From positions 38,922,716 to 38,986,715 of the forward strand of contig CM064874.1 of NCBI GenBank assembly GCA_032719365.1: 64,000 bases of DNA, read 5' to 3'. This DNA comes from Prinsepia uniflora (taxonomy: Eukaryota > Streptophyta > Magnoliopsida > Rosales > Rosaceae). This document shows, one piece after another, positions 1 through 11,705 of the stretch (the stretch's first letter is position 1; each line of letters begins with the position of its first letter). The notes beneath the pieces are model-generated. The model was not told the DNA's origin. It saw only the letters and a program-made list of their open reading frames with translations, and searched no databases. The position numbers were made by a program, and so were the translations under genes.

Positions 1-2677
1 ACCGTTAGGTAGGTCTCGATTCCCTGAGTACAACAACAGTTGGCACGCTATCATCGGACTTCGGATGGCGTGGATTTTAGCCTAAATGCCTTAGGGGCAA
101 AATGGTAATTTGTAGGGACAAGGGCAATTTGGTCTTTTTGCTGTGCCCAGTTATAATTGGACATGTGGATGTCTTGGAAATTGTTCCTAGTAAAATTAGG
201 ACACATGCCCCTTCTCTAGAGGGCTGTGGAAGGTTAGACAACCTTCTCAATTGATTTTTAAAAGGGCTGATATTTGTTGCACGGGTTGGAGAGAACAGAA
301 ATAGAGTATGTGTGTAAACCGTGAGGAATCCACTCATACCATCCCTTCGATCTTCATCAAGTGCCTTGGATTGGTGAATGAAAAAGAATGAGGATGATGA
401 GATGAAGATGACGGTGGTGGCACGGAAGTCCACGATGGCGAGAGGTAGTGAAAAACCTGAAAAACCCGTGAAGTCCCCTGTTTGAGTTTGAAAATGGTAA
501 AGGTTGATTGAAGGGCTGATGAACGATTTGGTTCACTAGGTGATGTGTCTGAGGTTGTAAGGAAATGTTAAAGCCTATTTTCGAGGCCTAAGTTGAACGA
601 TAAGTGAAATTCCCATGAAACCTTCTTTTAAGTTCGAAAATGGAAACTTTGGTTGTGATGAATATTGATCGACATGGTTATTTTGGTGAGGTTTTGGACG
701 TCAAAAGCAAGCTAATGGACATGGAAGTAGGGACAGAGATGGTCGGAAACCCGAGACACGGACGATAGGAACTTGGACGTTTTGATCGTCGAATTGGAAG
801 GTATGAACTAAGTTAGTTTCCATGTTTTAAGGTTATAGATTGCTAGGGAAGGGTTGGACGAAGCTCATGGCAGAAAAAGGACTGAAAACAGACTGGAAAT
901 GGGCACAAAACCGTGAACGCCGGTTCCGGTTGGACTAGTTTGAACCGGATCGGTGTAGACCGGGTTTAACGGAGGTTGAAGATGAACAGTGCCGGCACGT
1001 GTCTCCCACGCGCAGCCCCTTTGGGTGGCGCATGAGGGTGCATGGGGCCTAGTCTGGGGAAGTGGTCAACACATGTTTTTATCGCATCGATGTAACAAAC
1101 ATTTTGGGACTAGTTTCGAGTCGATCGAACATTGTTTCGATAGGTTTTGGGATGTCCGAAGGTTTAAAGGCTAGATTAAAAATAGTTAAAAATTCAGGAA
1201 AATTATAGGACTTTAGTATAAATATTGTGAAGTAGTTAGTGACCTTATTACGCGATTTGAACAGGTTCAGGAAGTCCGATGATAGTGGATTGACTGGGAA
1301 CGGCGTAAGTGCATGCGTATCGAGTCAGTAGCGTAAATGGTCTCTGAGTGGACTTTGCTTTCTCACTTATGATGCATGCATAAATGTTTTTATATGTTTT
1401 TTATACGTGATTCTATGATTATGATTATGATATCTGTGATTTACGATTTTGCACGTATTTCGAGATATTTGATGTATTTGCACGTTTTACGAGATTCTAT
1501 CTTGAATTGTAATTTGATATGATTTAGATGATTTCATTTTGGGATTTCAATTATGATTTGATTTCAAGGATTTATAAATGGATTTCGGACAGTGCTTTTG
1601 GGCATGAGGCCCTTTTCTAATGATTTCGGCTTTCTATTTTCATGTGATTTCGGGATTTGAATCGGGATTTCCAATGATGATTTCGTATTTGGTTTTGGAC
1701 TCGAGCTCCTATGATCTCCACTTGATTTTGGGTTTAAAGACCCGTTGTTATTGGTTTTTGGTTTAAAGACCCGGTTGTTATTGCTGGATCTGGTTTTGCG
1801 TTTAAAGACCCGGTTGACTGATGACGGGGGAGGGCCCTAGATTGATAATATCCCCCGAGGCCCGTTGATTGTGTTTTGAGTTTAAAGACTCGTTGATATC
1901 TCGGGAAGGCCTGATATGTTGCTTTGAGTTTAAAGACTCGTTGGAAGGACTGATATGTGGTTTTGAGTTTAAAGACTCGTTGATATCCCGGGAAGGCCAG
2001 ATGCACATGTGTTTTGAGTTTAAAGAATCGGTGCTTGAGACCCAGTAGATTGATTGATTGTGATTTTCAGTTGGTTTTTCACTGATTTTCAGATGTTTTG
2101 GGCAGTGACCTGGATGTTTTGGATATGTGGATATTTTGGGTTGAGTTCCCGTACGTGGATGTTGATTTATGATTTTGGGCCGAGTTTCCGTACTTTGATT
2201 TTGGATTTGTGGTTTTGGGTTGAGGCCCTGGATTTGAGAAACGGGATTTGATTAAAGAAATGATTTCTAAGTTTTCGTAAACAGGTTTCTGATCTCGGAA
2301 ATGAAATGGTTTTAAGAGATGGTTTTCGAATGCATGCATTAGTTTTACGTGGAGGGTATAAATGTCTTTTCTTATATATGTGTTATGAACTATTATTTAT
2401 TTTTGTCAACTCACAGTCTTTTACGTTTCCGATACCCTCTAGGTTGATGTGATGCGAGCTGTTGTTAGTGAGACGGAAACATCACACACGTGATCCACGA
2501 TGATGCTGCGAAATCTAGTCAACGCAAGTTGGTTTTTGGTACGTAGACCTGGGATCCCTTGTCTGGCTTGCGTGTTCCACGGGGGTTGAACAGGTATTTA
2601 GCCTTCGTGTTGCATGTGAGTTAGACGGGAGCATGACTTATCCCTTAATCCCGGGGGATTGGGGGTGGACCGTGTCA
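1..2677 (+). mobile_element. Long gypsy-type LTR (family W), 3' part, cut by window start
   Basis: The first bases match the part of LTR 48957-51767 that lies about 300 bp after its start, so the true 5' end is outside the window. The sequence carries the usual LTR landmarks: a GC-rich block near 980-1045, GAGTGGAC with a TGCATGCA palindrome near 1347-1380, a tandem hairpin array at 1732-2036, a second TGCATGCA near 2331, the tail motif GACGGGAGCA near 2620-2635, and the end GTGTCA at 2677. The last 200 bases are the reverse complement of the LTR starting at 62996, so both belong to one family. It has no coding potential. It abuts copia sequence and is either a solo LTR or the 3' LTR of an element to the left; the target duplication would lie outside the window. 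Confidence 0.8.
1732..2036 (+). repeat. Tandem TTTAAAG hairpin array in LTR W
   Basis: Seven or so units carry the core TTTAAAG. The first units are flanked by GGG and ACCC and later ones by GAG and ACTC, so both arms of a 3-4 bp stem change together. The spacers are loosely similar (ttgttattggtttt, ttgatatc). The same array in reverse is found at 9560-9710, 41760-41935 and 63560-63805. Confidence 0.75.
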
Positions 2678-3195
2678 TTAATGCTCTTCCTACTTCATGT
2701 GATCGTATCTCCTCGCTTGGTGTTTCTCATGGCTATCACAGTGGTGCTCGTGGTTCTTCTGGTGGATACGATTCTAGCTCTAGCAGTACAGGTTATTCTC
2801 GTAGGTCTCATAAGGACGATGTTCTCGGTTCGGCTCCTCCTAGTGGCACTTGTAGTAGTGTCTATCCTGCTTGCTCCGGTAGTTTGAATTCTCAATTTTC
2901 TAGGCAGTGTGTGCACTGCCAAATTTATGGTCGTTCTGTCTACTCTGCTATTGACCGCTGCAATTCTCTCAACCTCTCTTATATTGAAGGATGTGTCCCT
3001 CCTTCGTGTCTCACCGCTTTGGTGGCCTAGAAGGCCCAAATGGCTGCCATTCCTAGTTCTTCGCCCTAGTTTGTTGGCACTGGTGTAAACTCTCATATCA
3101 CAAATGAGTTGGGCTCTTTGATTCGTGCTAGTGAGTATCGTGGCTCTGATTTTATGGGTAGTGTTGCTAATGGTACATGTTTGCCTATCCATCCT
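2678..3195 (+). pseudogene. Ty1/copia gag C-terminus and protease fragment
   Basis: The frame open from about 2659 to 3030 encodes a serine/glycine-rich segment, then a degenerate zinc knuckle (CVHCQIYGRS) as in copia Gag. After a TAG stop the same frame goes on through GTGVNSHITNELGSL, the decayed form of the copia protease signature DSGASHHVTNDL; the catalytic Asp is lost. Coding similarity stops at 3195 and resumes at 16560, where the next protease residues (IGSSTL) appear. The element at 3196-16554 therefore interrupts this one. It is clearly dead: stop codons and a lost active site. Confidence 0.75.
3191..3195. repeat. Left target-site duplication ATCCT
   Basis: ATCCT immediately precedes the LTR start TGTAACGACC at 3196. 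The same five bases follow the LTR end at 16555-16559. This pairs the two LTRs as one insertion. Confidence 0.9.
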
Positions 3196-4809
3196 TGTAA
3201 CGACCAGTCCTGAATTAGCGGGATTAATTAAGGATTAATGACAGATTAGCGAGGCTAATCAGGGATTAGACGAGGATTATCGGACGTTCAGGGAGAAATG
3301 ACGATTTTTCCCCTAGAATGGGCAAAACGTTGACTTTTCGTTCGATCTGCCAAATGGACATTGGCCGATGACTATGACGTAGTTCGGGACGTCACGGGTT
3401 CATAGGCACTTGGCACGTTCGATTCCGACATCCATGGAAGAAGTTGTGACGATCGGAAGATCGGGGACATTTTGGTAATTTGGGTGAATAGGGGCCAATA
3501 GTTGACTTTTGACCCGGGAGGTCAGATGGCCGAGGGACGAGGACCATTACGTAGGTTAGGACGAAACAAATCCGCAGACAGGTGGCACGTCAAATTCAGA
3601 TGTTAGACAGAAAGGTTACGGTTCACGGAAGTTCGGGGGAACTATTGCACGTTTTACGAGACGGCTTAAGTTTTGTCTTTTGTGTGGGGCCCAGATATTT
3701 TGGCAGGCCCAATGGATGAGTGACAAGTGTCACCCATCCATTGCCCACTTTCCCACATACATGCATCGATCATTCCCTTGTTCCATTCATCCAAACCAAC
3801 CCAAAACTGATTACCCGAGCAACCTTCACCCCCAAAACCAAACCCTTAACCCTTAACCCTTTAACCAGTTGGAGGTGGTGGCCGGCCAAGGAAGCACCGC
3901 CATGGACGGCGGAGGCAACCCGTGCACAAGGTAATTGGTTTGCCCCATTTTCTCCCTTTTTCATTTTGAACGTTTTGGACCATTTTTAATGATTTGAATG
4001 GGTTTATTGGGTTATTAGAATTGTGTAAGGATGATTTTGAAGGAGATTGGAGATTGGGGAACCCTGGGGAAGGTTTAGAAAACTTTGAACCGTGGAGGAG
4101 GAATTGAACTGGTGGGTTTAAGTAGGTTTTAGAGGATTTGTTGATAGGTTTAGGTTCCTAGGACCAAAATAGGAAGAATGGGATCGAAAAGGAAAAGATT
4201 GGACGAAAAATGAAGAGGGGAGGGCCATGGACCAGTCGCGCCAGTCCAGGCAGACCGAATTTGTAAAAACAAACTAGGCCAGCTGGGTCGGACCAGCCTG
4301 GCCGAAGGTTGAAGAAGGATGAACAGTGGGCGCATGAGGCCCACGCGCAGTGCAATTCCAAGGCGCGTACGGGCCCGTGAGGAAGAATTTAAGGGTGGTT
4401 CCAACATGTCAAATCATCTATTCGATGTAACGAACATTTTGGGACTGGTTTCAAGTCGATTGGACATCGTCTCGATATAGTTCAGGTTGTCCGAAGGTTG
4501 AGGTGCGCGTTTAAAAATAGTTAAAAATTCCGGAAAATTATAGGCCTTTAGTGAGGGGTTAATTAAGTAGTTAGTAACCCTCTAAAGTGATTTGGAAAGG
4601 TTTGGAAGTCCCGGAGATGATGATTGATCCGAGAGAGCCGTATTGCATGCGTATCGAAGCGGTAGCGCGGACGGTCTGTGAGTGGACTTTCTTTCTGAAA
4701 TTGATGCCTGCGTAAATTTTTTATATATGTTTTAATATGTGTTTTGGGATGCCTTGAGTGCATTTGGTGTGCGTGTTTACGTATGGGCACGTACTTCGAG
4801 GTTTTCGGT
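3196..4809 (+). repeat. 5' LTR of the LARD-like element, 3'-deleted
   Basis: It starts TGTAACGACC and runs parallel to 13479-15110 base for base with scattered changes. It stops at a TTCGGTT and is joined directly to TTGGTATCAGAG, the primer binding site. About 1.45 kb present in the 3' LTR (15110-16554), including the hairpin array and the LTR end, is missing here. The join has GGTT-type microhomology, so I read it as a deletion after insertion, not a shorter LTR. Confidence 0.85.
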
Positions 4810-4821
4810 TGGTATCAGAGT
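4810..4821 (+). other. Primer binding site (initiator tRNA-Met type)
   Basis: TGGTATCAGAG is complementary to the 3' end of plant initiator tRNA-Met, the usual primer of plant LTR retrotransposons. Its position right after the truncated LTR marks the start of the internal region. The same motif is seen at 59194 and, in reverse, at 9038 and about 41025. Confidence 0.8.
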
Positions 4822-6218
4822 AGAGTGTGCGCACAGATCGAGGATTTGATGTCTCTCCAATCGTAACAGCCCATCATCAACCTGATAGTTAGGGTACTAG
4901 TACGAGGATTTTGTAGAATCGACCCTAGTTCGTGTACGGTTGACACGCGATGCGATCGTGTGAGGTCAATTTGGCAGAGGAAGCCGTGTTTTCTGAGAGG
5001 TTGGAACCTTGAGCAGGATCGTTATCCGTGCAAATCCGACGGCTTGGAGCCACGTAGTTACTGGAATGAGATCCAGTGGACCAGTAGACGCAGTAGGACG
5101 ACCTGAGAGTCAAGACTAACGAGGCGTCGTGGTGAATGTGGAATGGAGCGTAGTGAAATCCGTGGAGGTCGGACGTTGGGATCCTCCACGACGGAACCGC
5201 AAGGATCGAGATTGTGCTGCTCATAGCAGTCAGACGCGCGAGAACCTTAGTTGAGATTGATTCGAGTAGGACGTTGATCCTATTTGGCATGAGATGCCAC
5301 GTGTAGAGGTGTCGAATCCCTCCAGGATGTCGACTGGCAAAAGATGCCCGGAGTAAATGTGGTGTGACGTGATAGGATACCATTGCGACGTCTAGCCGTT
5401 GTGCAGTGTTAGGCATGGAGTTTGGCCAAGTTCTTGTGAAGGCCAGCGGCTGAGAGCCGTAGAGTTACAAGAGGATGAGATCCTCACAGTGTAGTAACTG
5501 GTTGTTGGGATACCAGTATCGAAGTACGACGATCCTTCGGAGTCGAGGCGAGGGATCACTTGAGATGGACATGCTGCAGGCGAGCAGCCGGGTTGTGGTA
5601 ACCCTAGTCAGTGATTGGTTGGGCGAGTTACCAAGAGTGTGGTGCTTGTCAATCGGAGTCCGAGGTGGACCGATCGGTGGATGTTACGTGTGGAGTGGTT
5701 GGTACCAGCGGTGAGTTGACTGCATGGATTTGGAGTCTCGATAGCAGAGTGCTTCTGAGATCGGTCTGCACAAGGTTGTGGCAGACGCTGCTATCAATGG
5801 ACGTGGTCAAGTCTTATCGAGTAGGATAGACTCAAGTTGTCGTGACGAGGATACGAGGGTACGTGGGTGACGCACAGTACGAGTAGTGGTTTGGTAGTTG
5901 GCTCGGTCACGACCGAGTGCGATTACAGTATAAGAGGAGCTTCGGAGTTGAGCAATGTGCCACGCTAACTTTTGAGGTAACATAGAGAAGTGGTGATTGC
6001 TCGACAGGAGTGAGGTTTTAGGATTAATTTGATTCGCACTCCGTGTGGCGGTGATGCGTTGAAGTTAGTGAGAGGAGACGACAAGCCACGAGCTGAGGAT
6101 AGCTCAGTCGTGAGATGCTCATGGTAAGGTTCTACCATTACGCGACGAGAAGGATTCGTCGGGTAATATGAATTTGTCTTGGCAATTGTGTGGAGATGGT
6201 TTGGTTGACTACGGTTGA
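4822..6218 (+). mobile_element. Non-coding interior of the LARD-like element, left part
   Basis: I see no protein family in any frame. The longest open frame (minus strand, 4925-5416) has no recognisable motif and lies antisense to the element, so I do not call it a gene. Related phrases recur loosely inside, for example a short 'gatgagatcc' segment followed by 'cagtg' and a TAGTAACTGG-like stretch near 5040-5110 and again near 5470-5510. This suggests the interior grew by internal duplication. Confidence 0.6.
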
Positions 6219-8040
6219 CCATAAAAATGATGTCTCCAAATCTTTAGAGCATGTACCACAGCAGCTAGCTCTAAATCATAGGTAGGATAGTTGCGTTCAT
6301 GAGACTTCAACTGGCAGGAGGCATAGGCAATCACTTTCCCATGTTGCATTAGTACACATCCCAATCCTTGTAAGGATGCGTCGATGTACACCTCAAATTC
6401 CCCACTATCGTCCGGAAGGGTCAATACAGGAACATATGTCAACCTTTTCTTCAACTCCTGAAAACTGCGTTCACAATCCTCATTCCTAACAAATCTGACT
6501 CCCTTCCTTGTCAGCCGTGTCAATGGGGTAGCAATGGTAGAAAATCCTTCCACAAATCACCTGTAATAACCAGCTAACCCCAAAAAACTTCTGACCTCAG
6601 TGACTGTCTTTGGTTGTTCCCACTTTGCTACAGCCTCGATCTTTTGGGGATCCACACTGATTCCTTCAGCTGAAATCACATGTCCCAAGAAACTCACGCT
6701 GGTCAACCAAAATTGACACTTACTAAGCTTTGCATACAACTGATTCTTCCTTAGAGTACCAAGCACCATCCTTAAGTGCTTCTCGTGCGCCTTCGCGCTC
6801 TTTGAGTAGACTAAAATGTCATCGATGAATACAATAACAAAGTGATCCAAGTATGGCTGCAACACTCGGTTCATCAAATCCATAAATGTCGCTGGTGTGT
6901 TAGTTAACCCGAACGGCATCACTAGGAACTCATAATGACCATATCGGGTTCTAAAGGCTGTTTTGGGTACATCCTCTTCTTTAACCCGTAATTGATGATA
7001 CCCAGAACGAAGATCGATTTTGGAGAAGTGTTGAGCTCCCCTCAGTTGATCAAACAGGTCATCGATCCGAGGCAGGGGGTATTTATTCCAGATTGTTACC
7101 CTGTTCAGTAGACTATAATTGATGCAGAGCCTCAAGCTTCCATCCCTTTTCCGCACAAACAAAACTGGAGCTCCCCAAGGAGATACACTCGGTCGAATAA
7201 ACACCATATCCACCAACTCTTGCAACTGCGCCTTTAATTCCTTTAACTCAGCTAGCGCCATACGGTACGGAGTCTGATAAATAGGTTGCGTACCTGGAAC
7301 AAGATCAATGGTGAACTCAATGCCTCGGTGGGGTGGAAATCCCGGAAAATCCTCCAGAAAGACGTCCGGGAACTCCCGCACTATCGGTATATCCTCCACC
7401 TTCAATAATGCAGCACATGTGTCCACCACGTGAGCCAAGTATCCATGACATCCTTTCTTCAACAACTTACTGGCTTTCAGAGCTCAAATTACCCCAACAG
7501 GACTTGCTCGTTGTATTCCCTGAAAGGTAGTTTCAGGTAACCCTGGACTCCGGAAAGTTACCTTCTTATCGACACACTTGATAGAAGCATGATGTAAAGT
7601 CAACCAATCCATCCCCAGAATAACATCAAAGTCATGCAAGTCCAGGAGTATCAGGTCAGCTACCAACTCAACGTCACCTACCAATACGGGACACTCTCTC
7701 AACACCTAGTTTACCACAAACACCTCCCCCGTGGGCGTACTCACACACATATCACAACCCAGTATAGACACCTCTCTATCTGCTAACAAACCACAACTTT
7801 GTGCTATAAAAGAATGGGTAGCTCCGGGATCTATTAAAGCACACACATCATGGCCAAGGATTGTAAGTGTACCTGTCACAACACCAGGTGCTGGCAGGGC
7901 CTCCTGCTGTGTAACCGCAAAAACTCGAACCTGTGGTCCTGCTGCTCGCCCGCGACCCCTCTGTCCACTGGTAGCTCCAGCACCTCCTCTAGTACTCGTT
8001 ATCCCAGAAACTGACGTTGTACTCCGCCCCTGCTCCACTG
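6219..8040 (-). pseudogene. Ty3/gypsy Pol: protease, reverse transcriptase, truncated RNase H
   Basis: One minus-strand frame runs through the whole stretch with three in-frame stops (7708-7706, 7486-7484, 6559-6557). Protease: ALIDPGATHSF near 7850, a DxGAT motif with Pro after the catalytic Asp. RT: the ends of the core carry LPRIDDLFDQL, FSKIDLRSGYHQ, MPFGLTNTPATF and FIDDILVYS (the two catalytic aspartates), then FLGHVIS and the connection segment ending GLAGYYR. RNase H starts with YIDASLQGLGCVL and stops after KIWRHHFYG, so its last acidic residues are lost. Two of the stops are TGA where family members have Arg (CGA). The protein is close to complete in sequence but cannot be translated. 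Confidence 0.88.
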
Positions 8041-8955
8041 CACCCCAACCTACGCCACCACCCTATAACAAAGATGGGCACTCTCTCCGGTAGTGGCCCC
8101 GCTCTCCACAGAAGAAACAGATAACACTTGAAACATCTCGAGTAAATCCGCCACTCTGTCTTCCTGTGGAAGAAACTGAGGTCGCACTCGCCTGTGGAGC
8201 CGACTGTGCTCTGGTCCTCTAAATCCGGAACTCTGAAAACTTCCAGGCCTACCAAAACGGTCACTGCCCGCGGACGATGCTCCGTTGTAACAGTCCATTT
8301 TCGGAGCTCTCTGACTCGACGCTCTAGGAAATGAACGCTCTCGACGTTGTCCACCACCTGAGAACTGTGGACGTGTCGGTAAACTAGCCTCCACCCGTAC
8401 TACAGCATCAAACAACTCTCTGAGGGTAGTAAAAGCTCCAGTTATCACAATGGCACGTATTTCACCTCGCAGGCCAAGCTCAAACCTACGAAATTTCCCA
8501 GCTTCAGTAGACACAAAGGTAGGAGCAAAACGGGCTAGCATCAGAAACTTCTGCTCATACTCTGCTACAGACATGCTCCCCTGTCGGAGCTGCAGAAATT
8601 TTGTCTCCTTAGCATCACGGAATGAACGGGGATAGTATTGATCAAGGAACCGTTCACGAAAGGTCCCCCAAGTTACATTGTGAGCATCCCAACCTGATAA
8701 CTCCAGAGCATACCACCACTCATAAGCGGCCCCATCCATCAAAAAGGTGGCAAACACAACTCGCTCCTCAGGAGGACAGTGCATCCCAGCAAAAATCCGC
8801 TCAAACCGAGAAATCCATCGGTAGGCTTCCTCGGGATCTGCCCCACCGCTAAAAGCTGTAGCCCCAAGGCGCTAGGCTCGCTCGATCGTGGCACTCTCAG
8901 CATCACTAACGACGCCTTCTACAGGTTGTGGAGGGGGTTCACGTTGCGGAGGCAT
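8041..8955 (-). pseudogene. Ty3/gypsy Gag with CCHC zinc knuckle, broken
   Basis: The start is placed at ATG 8955-8953 (MPPQREPPPQPVEG), about 100 bp after the primer binding site. A similar start (MPPRHKP) is found at the same place in element O. A TAG near 8874 interrupts the frame. After it comes the retrotransposon Gag core: YRWISRFERIF, EERVVFATFLMDGAAYEWW and FRERFLDQYYP. Near 8200-8240 the frame shifts, and the new frame holds CFFCGERGHYRREC, a CX2CX4HX4C knuckle at about 8119-8078. A TAG at about 8068 ends it before the protease region. The normal role is capsid assembly and RNA packaging. Confidence 0.85.
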
Positions 8956-9037
8956 GGCCGATCGTTCTCTAAAAGAGGCATACGTTAGTACAACAATTTA
9001 GGCACATCAAAGTGTCAGACATAAACCGTAAACCTAT

Positions 9038-9049
9038 GCTATGATACCA
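9038..9049 (-). other. Primer binding site of the minus-strand chromovirus
   Basis: The reverse complement reads TGGTATCATAGC, one base off the usual initiator tRNA-Met match. It lies two bases inside the LTR end (TGTCA at 9056-9052). Confidence 0.75.
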
Positions 9050-9051
9050 AT

Positions 9052-11705
9052 TGACAGGACCCACCTTGATTATCACCTCGATAACTAGGGAGAATCCTGC
9101 TCCCGTCTGACAATTGCACACAACCAACTGAAATAACCAAAAGATAATACACTACAAGTACTGTCAGACCAGGGAGATTATACGATACAACCAACTGAAC
9201 AATAAGTCCACAGTTTCACAGAGCATAATTACAAACAAGATAAGGATAAAACCCTACTCTACGAACTAACTACACCGCAATGGGAAAAATTTACGACTCT
9301 GCCTTTGCCTCGGTGTTAGCCCCCAAAACTTGTATCACGACCTGGAGGGTATTAAAACAGAAAAGTGTGAGTGGACAAAAATAAACGGTTATGGAAAATA
9401 GTTTAATGAAATCAGGGTTCACCCTCCAGTTTCAAAACACGCATGCATAACTAAGTATCCGAAATCACTTATATAAACCGTATGAAAACCGTTACAGTAG
9501 ATAACTATAAAAACATGTAAAACCGAATGTAACATCAACAAATCAAACTTCTGGATCGATCCGAGTCTTTAAACTCATATATCAGGGTCTTTAAACTCAC
9601 GAGTCTTTAAACTTAATCCGGGTCTTTAAACCCAATCCGGGCCCGCCCCCGTCATATCTCATCCCGGTCTTTAAACCCAAAACCAAATCCAGCAATCGTA
9701 CCGTGTCTTTAAATCTAAAATCAAATGTAAATCATAACAAATTTAGGATCCATCGTGATCCAATTTCCAAAACCAATTTGAAATCACATTTTATCAAAAT
9801 AGGACTTATGTCCGAATTTCACGTTCAAATTCCAAATCTTACTCACAAATCATAATCAAATCATCATTAGAATGTCATATGCACAAATCATATAAAATCA
9901 CTCATCAAACCATCATCAAAGTATCGAAGAACCCATAGTCTCGAAATACGTAAAAATAAGTTAAATCACATCGAAAACGTGCATTCACGTAAAGCAGAAA
10001 TATCATAAATATAACCATAAAATCATATATAGAACCATAAATTAAGTGAGTAAAAACGGTTATGCATGCTCGGTTAGAAATCAAAAGTCCACTCACGAAT
10101 TCGAACGCGTCAATCGCGTCCCGTACGCTCCTCGGTTGCCTCGGGAATGTTCTGGCCTGCCAAAGATCACAATTTGGGTTACAAACACTTATATTAAGCT
10201 TACATTAATTCCCCTAATATTTTTTTTGGAATTTTTCAACGTAATTTAATTAAAACCCTAAACTTTCGAATTCTCCAAACTATCCCGTACGACGTTTGGT
10301 CGACTCGAAATTTAACTCAAAATGTCCGTTACACTGAAAGGATAAAATCACCTGTTGACCGTGACCGGAGATGTGGCCTCACGCACCCTCATGAGCCGCC
10401 CAAAGTGGCTGTGCGTGAAAGCCACGCGCCCTGCACTGTAGCAACAGTGTCGTCTTCTTCACTCGAAACCCTACTAAACGGGTTATAGACCCTCGACTCA
10501 ACCCGGTTAAATCTATAACAATTCCAACTTAATTCCTTCCTTTTTTCCACCGAAATCCTTCCATTAAGTGTTAATTTAGGTTCTCCCTTATTAATATCAA
10601 GCCCTAAATCGATCAATTCACACATGATCAAACAAACGGGTCGACTGTTGAAACTCACTCAAATCAACTTGGTTTTTCTAATTAATTGACACAGAAGCTT
10701 CGTAAGACCTAAAAAAACATTAAACCGTAACCAATTTCACAAATCCTTACCTGGAAGTAGTCGTCATCAACCTTGAAAATTTCCAGAAACTGGAACTTCT
10801 GTTCTTGGCCAAACCGCAATCGATTTCCTTCAATGTTTGTACGGTTGAAGTCTAAATGAGTCCAGAAGACTATTTTTAATCTCTATTTGGCTCCTCTCAA
10901 CTCATAGATAAATTTTCGAAATTTCCCTCCATTTTCCAGTTTTCTTCCCGACTGTGTTTTCTCTCAAGCTCTCAGTCCTCTCCTCTTCAGAATGACTCCC
11001 AAGCACTTCTAACCTCTCTGTTATTCAAACCGTGCAGCCCCACAGCTCGTGGGAATCTCTCAGTCACTATGTGACTGTGTTTCCCGCAAACAGACCCAAA
11101 ACCATTTCAAAATTCATCCCGTGCTCTGTTCCACCCAATCCACCCAACACGCCTAGCACTCACTCAGTCGTCAATGCCACTAACATGGTTAAACAATTCA
11201 CTGAACAGACAAATAGGTTTAAACAATTACACAGCACTCACCACGGCTGTTTCAAACTGCAGCCTTGGAAAATTACCATTTTGCCCTCCTTCAAAAAATT
11301 ACCAAAGTGCCCTTCTCGTTCTAGAACCGTAACTCATCCGTCTGAGGTCCGTTTTCAGCGTGCCGCCTGTCTACGGACTCAGGGAATCAAGACTTTCCTA
11401 ACGGTTTTCGAATCACATAAAAATTCCATCTCGTTTGAAAAGTCGACAAATTTCCCCTTCTCTACTTAATTACCGAAATGCCCTTGAACTTTCGAACGTC
11501 ATAACTTCTTCCCTAATCGTCGGAATCGGACGTGCCACCGGTCTATGGACTCGTGATGTCCCGAACTATGTCACAGTCATCTGTCAACGTCCATTCGACC
11601 TGCCACGCAAAAAGTCAACATTTAACCATACTATTCACAGGGGTAAAATCGCATTTCATTTATTATTTTACCAATTTACAACCTTAGAATTTCCGGGGCA
11701 TTACA
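9052..11705 (-). repeat. 5' LTR of the minus-strand chromovirus
   Basis: On the minus strand it runs from TGTAATGCCCC (11705) to GTCCTGTCA (9052), 2654 bp. It carries the shared landmarks: an inverted TGACGT-like box near 11540-11580, a GC-rich CACGCGCC block near 10375-10435, GTGAGTGGAC at 9367-9376 paired with GTCCACTCAC at 10087-10096, and a TTTAAAG hairpin array at 9560-9710. A later copy for comparison is absent, so its age cannot be estimated. Confidence 0.85.
9560..9710 (-). repeat. TTTAAAG hairpin array in chromovirus LTR
   Basis: On the plus strand the units read GAGTCTTTAAACTC or GGGTCTTTAAACCC in turn, about six copies, so both arms switch together between GAGT/ACTC and GGGT/ACCC. 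Confidence 0.7.

Larger units (their letters stand above)
6219..11705 (-). mobile_element. 5' half of a chromovirus-type Ty3/gypsy element (minus strand)
   Basis: Reading the minus strand from 11705: LTR start TGTAATGCCCC, LTR end at 9052, primer binding site at 9049-9038, Gag from ATG 8955, zinc knuckle, protease, RT, then RNase H that breaks off at about 6219. Integrase, polypurine tract and 3' LTR are missing, and the sequence passes abruptly into the LARD interior. The order Gag-PR-RT-RH is that of Ty3/gypsy. The likely history is insertion into the LARD element followed by loss of the 3' half. No target duplication is left to test this. Confidence 0.85.

Noticed and set aside
2695..3192. 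165-codon minus-strand frame over the copia Gag region
   Set aside because: The plus strand in the same place encodes copia Gag and protease motifs; the minus frame is its shadow.
4925..5416. 163-codon open frame on the minus strand in the LARD interior
   Set aside because: No family motif, antisense to the element, composition of non-coding GC-balanced DNA; probably chance.
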